NCBI RefSeq assembly: GCF_013367775.1
Contig: NZ_CP055157.1
Span: 3,484,001-3,548,000 of the forward strand
Direction of reading: 5' to 3'
Source: Microbulbifer sp. YPW1
GTDB lineage: Bacteria > Pseudomonadota > Gammaproteobacteria > Pseudomonadales > Cellvibrionaceae
DNA length: 64,000 bases
Positions 54,953 to 62,714 of this stretch are shown one piece after another (position 1 is the first letter of the stretch; each line of letters starts with the position of its first letter). The notes under the pieces are model-generated. The model searched no databases and was not told the origin of the DNA. It worked only from the letters and a program-made list of their open reading frames with translations. A program made the position numbers and the translations under genes.

Positions 54953-56593
54953 ATGAAGTTTGATTTATCCAATTTGCGCGGCGATATCACCGGCGGTATT
55001 ACCGCCGGTGTCGTTGCGTTGCCCCTGGCGCTGGCGCTGGGTGTTGCCTCGGGGCTTGGCCCGATGGCGGGTATGTACGGTGCGATCGCGGTGGGCTTTT
55101 TTGCCGCTCTGTTCGGCGGTACTGGCCCGCAAATCTCCGGTCCAACCGGGCCAATGGTGGTAGTGCTCGCAGGCCTGTTTGCCAGTCTGTCCGGTGATGC
55201 CAGCCTGATCTTTACGGCAGTGATTCTCGCCGGTGTACTTCAGGTGGTAATGGGGATACTCGGCGTTGGTCACTACATCCGTCTGGTTCCGTATCCGGTG
55301 ATTTCCGGATTCATGACCGGTATCGGGGTGATCATCATCATCCTGCAGCTCAACCCGCTGCTTGGCCACGATTCCCCCAGTGGCACCCTCGGTGCATTGG
55401 GTAATGTGCCGGAAGCGCTATCGGCGATTCATCCGGCCAACCTGGTTCTCGGCCTTGGTACTCTGGCAATGGTTTATCTGTGGCCTGCGAAGTGGGGGCG
55501 TTACCTGCCCGCACCTTTGGCTGCGCTAATCGCCGGTACCCTGATCGCTTTCTTCGCACTCGATGTCCCGATTCTGGGCTCTATCCCCACTGGTTTGCCG
55601 GAACTGCAGATGCCGGTACTTGGTGGCGACAAGATGTTCCTGGTGATCGAGGCGGCGATTATCCTCGCCATTCTTGGCGCGCTGGATAGTCTGTTGACCT
55701 CTCTGGTTGCCGACAACATGACCCGTACCCGTCACCACAGCAACAAAGAGCTGATCGGTCAGGGTATCGGTAACACGGCGGCTGGCTTTATCGGCGGTAT
55801 CGCCGGGGCCGGCGCCACCATGCGTACCGTGGTCAATGTGCGTTCCGGTGGCCAGACCCGAATCTCCGGCATGACTCACTCAATGGTACTGCTGGCGGTT
55901 GCACTCGGCCTGGGTCCGTTGGCCGAAAATATTCCGCAGGCCGTGCTGGCGGGTATTCTGGTTAAGGTCGGTCTCGACATTATCGACTGGAAATACCTCA
56001 AGCGTGCGCACCAGGGGCCGCGTTGGGATCTGGCTCTGATGGTTCTGGTTCTGGGTATGACTGTATTCGTCGACCTGATCACTGCCGTTGGCGCGGGTGT
56101 TGTTCTGGCGGCGCTGGCGTACGTTAAGCAGGTGGCGAGCCTGCAGATCGAGCGTCTGCGCAATTTGCCTGAGCATCTCGACAGCGATGATGACAAGGCC
56201 ATTCTGCAGCGCAATCGCGACAGCATCGCCCTGTTTGAATTCAGTGGCCCGCTGAGCTTTGGTGCCGCGGCGGATCTCGGTCACCACGTGCGTGAGGAGA
56301 GCGCATCCGGTTCCAAGGTATTGATTCTGGATTTCTCGTCCATGCCATTCCTTGATCTGTCGGCGGCCATGGCGGTGGAAACCATTGCCAGCGATGCCAA
56401 AGACAGTGGTAAGCAACTGTATCTGGCGGGGATGAATGAAGAGGTTGAAGGCGTGCTGAAGGGCCTGAACGGCCGTATACCGGCTACCGGTACCTTCAAA
56501 GATCGCAGTGAAGCCTTGCGCGCCGCAGAGAAGTCCCTGAGTGAAGCAGCACCAAGTGTTGGCGTTCAGGCCATTCCGGGCGCCGCCGGATAA
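54953..56593 (+). CDS. SulP-family transporter, probable bicarbonate carrier
   Basis: A 546-residue SulP protein. The N-terminal membrane core begins DITGGITAGVVALPLALALG and includes GPTGPMVVVLAG; a STAS domain follows at about residues 425-530. It differs from the two sulfur-island SulPs and fits the BicA-type group of sodium-dependent bicarbonate transporters. It forms an operon with the beta-carbonic anhydrase gene. ATG at 54953 is chosen over the GTG at 54947, which is two codons upstream. A strong terminator follows. Confidence 0.9.
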   Translation: MKFDLSNLRGDITGGITAGVVALPLALALGVASGLGPMAGMYGAIAVGFFAALFGGTGPQISGPTGPMVVVLAGLFASLSGDASLIFTAVILAGVLQVVMGILGVGHYIRLVPYPVISGFMTGIGVIIIILQLNPLLGHDSPSGTLGALGNVPEALSAIHPANLVLGLGTLAMVYLWPAKWGRYLPAPLAALIAGTLIAFFALDVPILGSIPTGLPELQMPVLGGDKMFLVIEAAIILAILGALDSLLTSLVADNMTRTRHHSNKELIGQGIGNTAAGFIGGIAGAGATMRTVVNVRSGGQTRISGMTHSMVLLAVALGLGPLAENIPQAVLAGILVKVGLDIIDWKYLKRAHQGPRWDLALMVLVLGMTVFVDLITAVGAGVVLAALAYVKQVASLQIERLRNLPEHLDSDDDKAILQRNRDSIALFEFSGPLSFGAAADLGHHVREESASGSKVLILDFSSMPFLDLSAAMAVETIASDAKDSGKQLYLAGMNEEVEGVLKGLNGRIPATGTFKDRSEALRAAEKSLSEAAPSVGVQAIPGAAG

Positions 56594-56632
56594 AATGGCG
56601 ATCGACCCAAGCTGAAATTGGGAAGTAGAAAA

Positions 56633-56658
56633 GGGGGGAGCATATGCTCCCCCTTTTT
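56633..56658 (+). terminator. Strong bidirectional terminator after the bicarbonate operon
   Basis: GGGGGAG / CTCCCCC with loop CATATG, followed by TTTTTTTA. On the minus strand it is also followed by CCTTTTCT, so it can also end the leftward cluster stopping at 56687. Confidence 0.88.
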
Positions 56659-56686
56659 TATTTTCGGCGTTGTTAGTTTTCAGGTT

Positions 56687-57520
56687 TTACGGCCAGTAAA
56701 AACTGAAACCGATTTTGAGTTGCTTGTCGGCGCCGCCTGTGGGGGCGTCGACCACTTTATATCCGCCGAGATTGAAATCAATCATATGGCCGCTTTTCAG
56801 GATGAACGTCTTGCCGACGGTAAGCCCAAGTGGTGTTTGCCAGGCACTGCTGCTATTCGGTGCGGACCAGTCGTAGTTAACTGAATTTATATAGCCGATA
56901 TAAGAGCCACCAAATGCATCGGCATTGTAAATGAGGATCGGCCGAATGGTGGTCAGGTTGAAGTCGTCCTGCCCCCAGTGATGGCCAAGGATACCGCCAT
57001 AGGCAATTTTCCCGGCAGAGCCAAACACAATGCCGGCAACGCCTCCGCCCCAGCCGGGACCGGCCAGCACATCATCGCTGCGGGTCCGTAACGAGATTTG
57101 CGGTCCAAAACCAAACTTGATTTCACTTTCCGTTTTGGGAACGAAGAACCCCTGCACAACCGAATCGCTCAGGCCCCAGGTCCGCCCGGTCCCCCCGACA
57201 GGGTCGGGGCCAAGAATGGGCAGGCCGGCTCCCTTGGGTGCGCCGATGTAAGGCAGGATGCCGCGGAGAACAAAATTAAAACTGCGTTCCGTTTCAATCG
57301 AGTACACCGGTTGTAGCGAAATGCCATAAGATTTCTGGTCGTTGGCTGTGCCATACGCGATGGTGTTGTCTGTCATCAAAGCCTTCACGTCGGCGAGGGG
57401 ATCCTGGGCTTTCCGTAATGCCTCGGCATCCGCATTGGCCTGCGCAGCGCTGGCAGCCAGCATCAATAACCCTGGAGTGATGAGACAACTGAGCAGGCTG
57501 CCGCGGTGAGGATGTTTCAT
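56687..57520 (-). CDS. Outer-membrane channel-like beta-barrel protein
   Basis: A 277-residue exported protein. The signal peptide is about 37 residues (ends ASAAQA), then DAEALRKAQDPLADVKALM, the N-terminal signature of a family misnamed neuromedin U or transporter in databases. The rest alternates short strands and ends in the aromatic FSFYWP, the outer-membrane barrel pattern. The start at 57520 puts the signal peptide at the N-terminus; the frame is open further upstream. It is the last gene of the leftward amidohydrolase cluster and could admit its substrates. Specificity is unknown. Confidence 0.78.
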   Translation of the reverse strand: MKHPHRGSLLSCLITPGLLMLAASAAQANADAEALRKAQDPLADVKALMTDNTIAYGTANDQKSYGISLQPVYSIETERSFNFVLRGILPYIGAPKGAGLPILGPDPVGGTGRTWGLSDSVVQGFFVPKTESEIKFGFGPQISLRTRSDDVLAGPGWGGGVAGIVFGSAGKIAYGGILGHHWGQDDFNLTTIRPILIYNADAFGGSYIGYINSVNYDWSAPNSSSAWQTPLGLTVGKTFILKSGHMIDFNLGGYKVVDAPTGGADKQLKIGFSFYWP

Positions 57521-57572
57521 TGTTGGTCCATTTCCGTGTTTTCTTGCCAGGTTCTCATGTGCTCCGAGTGCC

Positions 57573-59351
57573 TCACTGGTCGCCGCGGTACCGGACTTCG
57601 CCACCCATCATGGTAAAAGTTACATTGGCCTTGTAGATGTCGTGGGGGTCGATCTCGAACAGGTTCTGGTCGAGCACGATCAGGTCCGCTTTCTTGCCCA
57701 CTTCAATGGAGCCAATTTTGTCTTCCACTCCAATGCCGTAGGCTGCGCCATAGGTATTCGCGCGGATCGCCTGGCCCACTGTCAGCCGCATATCCTCGCC
57801 GCCCAATATGGGCATGTCGGGTTTGCCCAGCATCTGGCGCGTCACCGCCTGGGTGATCGCATTAAGTGGCCTGAAGTCTGAGATATAGGCGGCCGCGGGG
57901 AAGTCCGAACCCAGGGAGACATTGCCCCCGGCCTCGAGTATCGCCTTGATGGGAAAGAGCCGGTTCATCCGTTCTGGCCCGATGCGCTCGGGCGTGATAT
58001 TGCCGGTGTAGGGATCGAGTGCCATCCACTGGCCGCTGGTGTCGTAGGTGGCATTCAGCTCCTTGAAGCGAGGATAGTCCTCGGGATGCACGAGAATGGC
58101 ATGCGAGGCGACCGGTCGCCGGTCCCATTCGGGGTTTTTCTCCTTCGCCAGTTCAACGGTATCCAGGAACTTGCGCACCGCCAGATCGCCAAAGCAGTGA
58201 CATATGAGATGTAATTGCTCCTTGTCGGCGCGTACGGCCACATCATTGATGACATCGAACGGTATGATCGGCTTGGGGGCGGCGTCGGGCTTGTCGCTAT
58301 AGCCGCCAACAAGCAGCGCACTGTACTTGTCGTCGTCACCATCCATGTTGATCTTCAGGGCGTTGAACTGCACCAGCCCGGTCCGGTTCTCGTCGCGCCA
58401 CTTCTTGGCGATCGGCACGGGATCGATATTGGCATCGTTCCAGTAGTAACTGCCGTAGAACCGTGTCGTCAGCGTGCCTTCCTTTTCTAACTCTTTCATG
58501 AGCCTGACGGCATCATCATTACTGAGAAAGCCGAGACCATAATCATGATAAGCCGTGATGCCGGCCTTGGAATATTCGGGATACCATTGGGCCACGCCTT
58601 CCTTGACGTAATCGTAATCAATATCCTGCAGAGCATTGAGTATCTGGAGCACCGCCGGCACTTCGACGATATAGCCGGTAGGATTGCCCTCGTCGTCACG
58701 GACAAAATAGGCCACATCGGGCACGGGATCTTTTGTGTCCTTGGTGATGCCAGCCATCTCCAGGGCCTTGGAGTTGGCCCAGGCGGAGTGGCCATCGACC
58801 TGCCACAGAAATACCGGCCGTTCGGACTCAATCTTGTCCAGCATGGCCGCAGTGGGCTGTTTGCCGCCATAGAGATTGGGGCGGACTCCCCAACCGTGGA
58901 TCTGCTCCAAATCCGGATTGGCTTCCGCATATTCTTTCAGCTTGCCCAGCAGTTCTTCCATACTCTCGGATTGCAGGTTGACTCCGCGCAACATGACGCC
59001 GGGGGTGATGGAATGGAAATGGCCCTCGACAAAACCGGGCAGCATCAGCTTGCCGTCGAGATCGATCTCCTTGGTATTCTCTCCAACCATTGCCTTCGCG
59101 CCGGCGTCGTCGCCGACGTAGACGATCTCGTCACCGCGCACGGCGACGGCCTGGGCCCAGGAATTTTCCTTGTCGACGGTGTAGACCTTGCCGTTGGTGA
59201 AGACGAAATCGGCCGATTCAGCGGCGGAAGTGGAAGCGCCAGGTGCCGGCTGGTTGGTCGCTGGGGCAGTGGATTCCGGCTTTTCGGAACACCCGGCCAG
59301 CGCTAACGCCAGCACAGTCAGTATGGAGCCCAAGGTCTTAGTCAGATCCAT
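57573..59351 (-). CDS. Exported YtcJ-type amidohydrolase (lipoprotein)
   Basis: A 592-residue amidohydrolase_3-type enzyme. The lipobox LALAGC at residue 21 makes it a lipoprotein, and a Pro/Ala-rich linker follows. Motifs: HFH in FVEGHFHS, ICHCFGDLA (metal-site His region), VASHAILVH, and the catalytic Asp in SLGSDFPAA. YtcJ-type members hydrolyse amides or esters with a metal centre, often with unknown substrate. It is closely similar to the next upstream gene (59392) and shares a 127-base identical block with it. It is 52 bases before the channel gene, in the same operon. Confidence 0.88.
   Translation of the reverse strand: MDLTKTLGSILTVLALALAGCSEKPESTAPATNQPAPGASTSAAESADFVFTNGKVYTVDKENSWAQAVAVRGDEIVYVGDDAGAKAMVGENTKEIDLDGKLMLPGFVEGHFHSITPGVMLRGVNLQSESMEELLGKLKEYAEANPDLEQIHGWGVRPNLYGGKQPTAAMLDKIESERPVFLWQVDGHSAWANSKALEMAGITKDTKDPVPDVAYFVRDDEGNPTGYIVEVPAVLQILNALQDIDYDYVKEGVAQWYPEYSKAGITAYHDYGLGFLSNDDAVRLMKELEKEGTLTTRFYGSYYWNDANIDPVPIAKKWRDENRTGLVQFNALKINMDGDDDKYSALLVGGYSDKPDAAPKPIIPFDVINDVAVRADKEQLHLICHCFGDLAVRKFLDTVELAKEKNPEWDRRPVASHAILVHPEDYPRFKELNATYDTSGQWMALDPYTGNITPERIGPERMNRLFPIKAILEAGGNVSLGSDFPAAAYISDFRPLNAITQAVTRQMLGKPDMPILGGEDMRLTVGQAIRANTYGAAYGIGVEDKIGSIEVGKKADLIVLDQNLFEIDPHDIYKANVTFTMMGGEVRYRGDQ
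59026..59152 (-). repeat. 127-base block identical between the two amidohydrolase genes (copy 1)
   Basis: Identical to 60845-60971 over the whole length, in the coding region for the N-terminal beta domain. The flanking sequence diverges at once on both sides, so the match points to recent conversion or recombination. Confidence 0.9.
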
Positions 59352-59391
59352 AACTGCTCTCCTGAGTTAAAGCTGCAATATCAAATTAGGC

Positions 59392-61164
59392 TTATAGGTC
59401 GTCGCCGTGCCGGACTACGCCATCCATCATGGTAAAAATTACATTGGCCTTGTAGATGTCGTGTGGGTCGATCTCGAACAGGTTTTGGTCGAGCACAATG
59501 AGGTCGGCCTTCTTGCCTACTTCAATTGACCCGATCTTGTCCTCTACGCCGATGCCGTAGGCTGCGCCATAGGTATTCGCGCGGATCGCTTCGGCCACTG
59601 TCAGACGCGCGTCTTCGCCACCCAATATCGGCATGTCCGGCTTGCCCAGCATCTGGCGGGTCACCGCCACCGTGATGGCGTTGAGCGGTTTATAGTCTGC
59701 AACATAAGATGCTGCGGGAAAATCCGAGCCCAGCGAAACATTGGCGCCGGCTTCGAGCATTGCCTTGATCGGAAAGAGCTGCTTCATCCGCTCCTCGCCC
59801 AGTCGTACAGGACTGACATTGGCTGTGTAGGGATCGAACGCGAACCACTGTCCGGTCGTATCGTAGGTCGCGTTCAACTCCTTGAAGCGCGGCCGGTCGT
59901 CCGGATGCACGAGCTGCGCGTGCGAGGCGACCGGCCGCCGGTCCCATTCGGGATTGGACTTCTTCGCTAGCTCGACCGCATCGAGGAACTTGCGCACGGC
60001 AAGATCGCCGAAGCAGTGACAGATGAGGTGCAGTTGCTCCTTGTCGGCGCGCACGGCCGCATCGTTGATCACGTCGAATGGAATGATCGGCTCGGGCTTG
60101 GCGTCGGGCTTGTCGGCGTAGCCGTCGACATAGAGGCCGCTGTACTTGTCGTCGTCGCCGTCCATGTTGATCTTGAGCGCACTGACCTGCACCAGGCCCT
60201 CCTGGTTCTCGTCGCGCATCTTCTTGGCAATCGGCACCGGGTCGATGCTGGCATCATTCCAGTAATAACTGCCGTATATCCGCGTCCCCAGCGTGCCGTC
60301 TTTTTCGAAATCCTTGAGGATACCGATGGCCATGTCCTGGTCGACGCCGGCCCAGCCGAAATCGTGCACGGCGGTGATACCGGCTTTCGAGTATTCCGGG
60401 AACCACTTGGCCATACCCCCGCGGATATAGTCCTCATCGACCGTGACAAACTTGTTCAGGATTTCGACCTGCGCCGGGACCTCGATGATATAGCCGGTGG
60501 GATTGCCCTCGTTGTCGCGGACAAAATAGGACACCCCGGGCACGGTGTCCGGCGTGTCCTTGTTGAGTCCCGCCATTTCCATCGCCTTGGTATTGACCCA
60601 GGCGGAGTGGCCGTCGACCTGCCACAGATAGACCGGCCTGTCGGGGACAACTTCGTCCAGCATCGCCGCATTCGGCTCGCCCGGACCATAGATGTTGGGG
60701 CGCACACCCCAGCCGTTGATAAACTTGAGATCGGGATGCTCCTCGGCATATTTTTTGAGCTTGGCGAGCAGCTCGTCCATCGAGTCGGTCTGCAAGTCGG
60801 GGCCGTGCAGGATGATACCCTGCGTCGTGGTGTGGAAATGGCCTTCGACAAAACCGGGCAGCATCAGCTTGCCGTCGAGATCGATCTCCTTGGTATTCTC
60901 TCCAACCATTGCCTTCGCGCCGGCGTCGTCGCCGACGTAGACGATCTCGTCACCGCGCACGGCGACGGCCTCCGCCCAGGAGTTCTCCTCATCGACGGTG
61001 TAGACCTTGCCGTTGGTAAAAACAAAATCGGCGACTTCCGCGGCGGGTGATGCGGCCCCGGGCTCTGCGGTGGTTGGGGCGCGGGATTCCGGTTTTTCGG
61101 AACAGCCGGCCAGAACAAAGGCCAATACGGCCGCCAGACTGAACAAGGTCTTTTGCAGGAACAT
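59392..61164 (-). CDS. Exported YtcJ-type amidohydrolase (paralogue)
   Basis: A 590-residue lipoprotein amidohydrolase parallel to the one at 57573: lipobox LAGC, EGHFHTTTQG, CHCFGDLA, VASHAQLVH and the Asp in SLGSDFPAA. The start ATG at 61164 follows GAGG; an in-frame start at 61260 lies upstream of the signal peptide and is unlikely. The two copies differ mainly in surface loops, suggesting related but distinct substrates. They are 40 bases apart and so in one operon. Function beyond the family is unknown. Confidence 0.88.
   Translation of the reverse strand: MFLQKTLFSLAAVLAFVLAGCSEKPESRAPTTAEPGAASPAAEVADFVFTNGKVYTVDEENSWAEAVAVRGDEIVYVGDDAGAKAMVGENTKEIDLDGKLMLPGFVEGHFHTTTQGIILHGPDLQTDSMDELLAKLKKYAEEHPDLKFINGWGVRPNIYGPGEPNAAMLDEVVPDRPVYLWQVDGHSAWVNTKAMEMAGLNKDTPDTVPGVSYFVRDNEGNPTGYIIEVPAQVEILNKFVTVDEDYIRGGMAKWFPEYSKAGITAVHDFGWAGVDQDMAIGILKDFEKDGTLGTRIYGSYYWNDASIDPVPIAKKMRDENQEGLVQVSALKINMDGDDDKYSGLYVDGYADKPDAKPEPIIPFDVINDAAVRADKEQLHLICHCFGDLAVRKFLDAVELAKKSNPEWDRRPVASHAQLVHPDDRPRFKELNATYDTTGQWFAFDPYTANVSPVRLGEERMKQLFPIKAMLEAGANVSLGSDFPAASYVADYKPLNAITVAVTRQMLGKPDMPILGGEDARLTVAEAIRANTYGAAYGIGVEDKIGSIEVGKKADLIVLDQNLFEIDPHDIYKANVIFTMMDGVVRHGDDL
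60845..60971 (-). repeat. 127-base block identical between the two amidohydrolase genes (copy 2)
   Basis: Partner of 59026-59152 with no mismatch over 127 bases, in the corresponding region of the paralogous gene. Confidence 0.9.
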
Positions 61165-61318
61165 GATTACCTCATAAACCGTTAACGGATTATTCAAGTT
61201 AGGCCTGAGACCGCTTCGGTTCCGGACCTTGCCATAGACGACCGATAGCAGCACTATCATTTTGTGAGTGGCATGCGGCTCAATGTCGAACAGATTTTTC
61301 CACGCAGTTTTTCAAGCT

Positions 61319-62662
61319 CTACTTGTTCGCCAGGTATTTCACGATGCCGTAAAAGCCTTCCAGGTTGTAGCCATCCAGATAGGTGTCCTTGGATACTGGC
61401 ATGGAGCTGACCTTGACGATGGCGATATCATGATTCCTGTCGATGTAGATCCACTGCCCGTGAACCCCGATGGCCATGAACGCTTCCATGCCCGGCGTAT
61501 GCTTGACCCACCACTGGCCGCGGTAGCTCCATTCGCCCTTCTTGTGGACAATGTCATCGGAATCGGGGCCCGCATCGAATGCCTCGATGCTGCCGCCCTT
61601 GGCGATCGTATCGACAACCGATTTCGGTATGACCTGCTTGCCGTTAAATTCGCCGTTGTTGAGCATCATCTTCGCGAATCGGGCCAGGTTGTACGGCGTG
61701 GCGTTCAGACCGCCCCCCGCAACCAGTGTGGCGTTGTTGTCGAGCAGTACATACGTCTCGCCCTCGGTGCCGATCTTCGACCATACCTCGTCGTAGAGCG
61801 CCTGTTGGAATGATGCGTTGTTCACGCGGTTGGTAACCCAGTTGACCACGTCGGTCTTGGGCGTCTGGTAGTGGAAGATTTCGCCATCCTTGTGCTCTTT
61901 GTCGGTCTTGAGGGTCACGAGGTATTCGTACAGGCTGTCGGGGTATTCGACGTCCTCCAATTTCGGCACCCACCCCAGTACAGCTGCATAGGTCATGATG
62001 CCCGACCTGGGATCGTCGTAAACCTCGCTAAAGTCCATGGAGTTGGTCATGTCGAGGACCTGGCCGAAGGTGGCGTTGGCGAAAGCCCCGTCCGTCACGT
62101 TGAGCTCGGGGACGTACTTCGTAACCGGATCTGACTCCTTCAATTTTCCATTGGCAACTGCTACCAAGCCCAGTAAGCCACCAAAGGATTTGGTCGCGGA
62201 CATCATCTGATGCGGCGTATTCGGGGTCATACCGTTGAGAAATTTCTCGTAGACGATCTTGTCGTCGTGGATCACGACAATGGCGTCGGTCCAGGTCTCC
62301 TTCAGGAATTCGGCCAGGCTCTTCGTCTTGCCGGTACCTGGCTCGTTGATCTTTACGTCCTTGGCAAAATTCGGGTCGATATCCTTGCGGAGCGGCACCG
62401 GCACATCGGCGGCGGGCACATTCGCGGTAGGGTAGAACATCCGCATATGCTGATAGGCCCAGCGGTTATACGGTGGGGTTTGGAGCGCGTTGGCTTTGGT
62501 GACCCGTTTATCGGGCGGTGGCGGGAAACCTTCCATCAGTCCCAGTTCTTTTGCCGTGGCGTATTTGTCTTCCGCGTGGGCTACTGGGTTTACGGCAATG
62601 ATGGCCGCTACTACCGACAGGGCGAGATAAGTGGTTTTCCGGAAAAAAACTAAGTTACCCAT
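61319..62662 (-). CDS. Exported beta-lactamase-family serine hydrolase (NylB-like)
   Basis: A 447-residue exported enzyme of the class C beta-lactamase/NylB fold. The signal peptide ends in HAE after about 30 residues. The nucleophile is the Ser of SATK (SxxK) in QMMSATKSFGG; a Tyr in FHYQTPKTD fits the second motif. This architecture matches 6-aminohexanoate-oligomer hydrolase and related esterases more than penicillin-binding proteins. The ATG at 62662 is chosen over a TTG at 62677. It sits between the amidohydrolases, so amide or ester cleavage upstream of them is plausible. Confidence 0.85.
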   Translation of the reverse strand: MGNLVFFRKTTYLALSVVAAIIAVNPVAHAEDKYATAKELGLMEGFPPPPDKRVTKANALQTPPYNRWAYQHMRMFYPTANVPAADVPVPLRKDIDPNFAKDVKINEPGTGKTKSLAEFLKETWTDAIVVIHDDKIVYEKFLNGMTPNTPHQMMSATKSFGGLLGLVAVANGKLKESDPVTKYVPELNVTDGAFANATFGQVLDMTNSMDFSEVYDDPRSGIMTYAAVLGWVPKLEDVEYPDSLYEYLVTLKTDKEHKDGEIFHYQTPKTDVVNWVTNRVNNASFQQALYDEVWSKIGTEGETYVLLDNNATLVAGGGLNATPYNLARFAKMMLNNGEFNGKQVIPKSVVDTIAKGGSIEAFDAGPDSDDIVHKKGEWSYRGQWWVKHTPGMEAFMAIGVHGQWIYIDRNHDIAIVKVSSMPVSKDTYLDGYNLEGFYGIVKYLANK

Positions 62663-62714
62663 TGCGTATTTTCTCAATTGCTAGCTATTGAATGACGAGC
62701 AAGCCCACTGCTTG

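Noticed and set aside
60016..61050. 344-residue open frame antisense to the amidohydrolase gene
   Set aside because: The same shadow also appears opposite the paralogue (58545-59306), which shows that it arises from the coding bias of the real genes.
61319..62662. Calling the serine hydrolase an antibiotic-resistance beta-lactamase
   Set aside because: The motif layout fits the broad NylB/esterase group, and its context is a hydrolase cluster; resistance cannot be supported.
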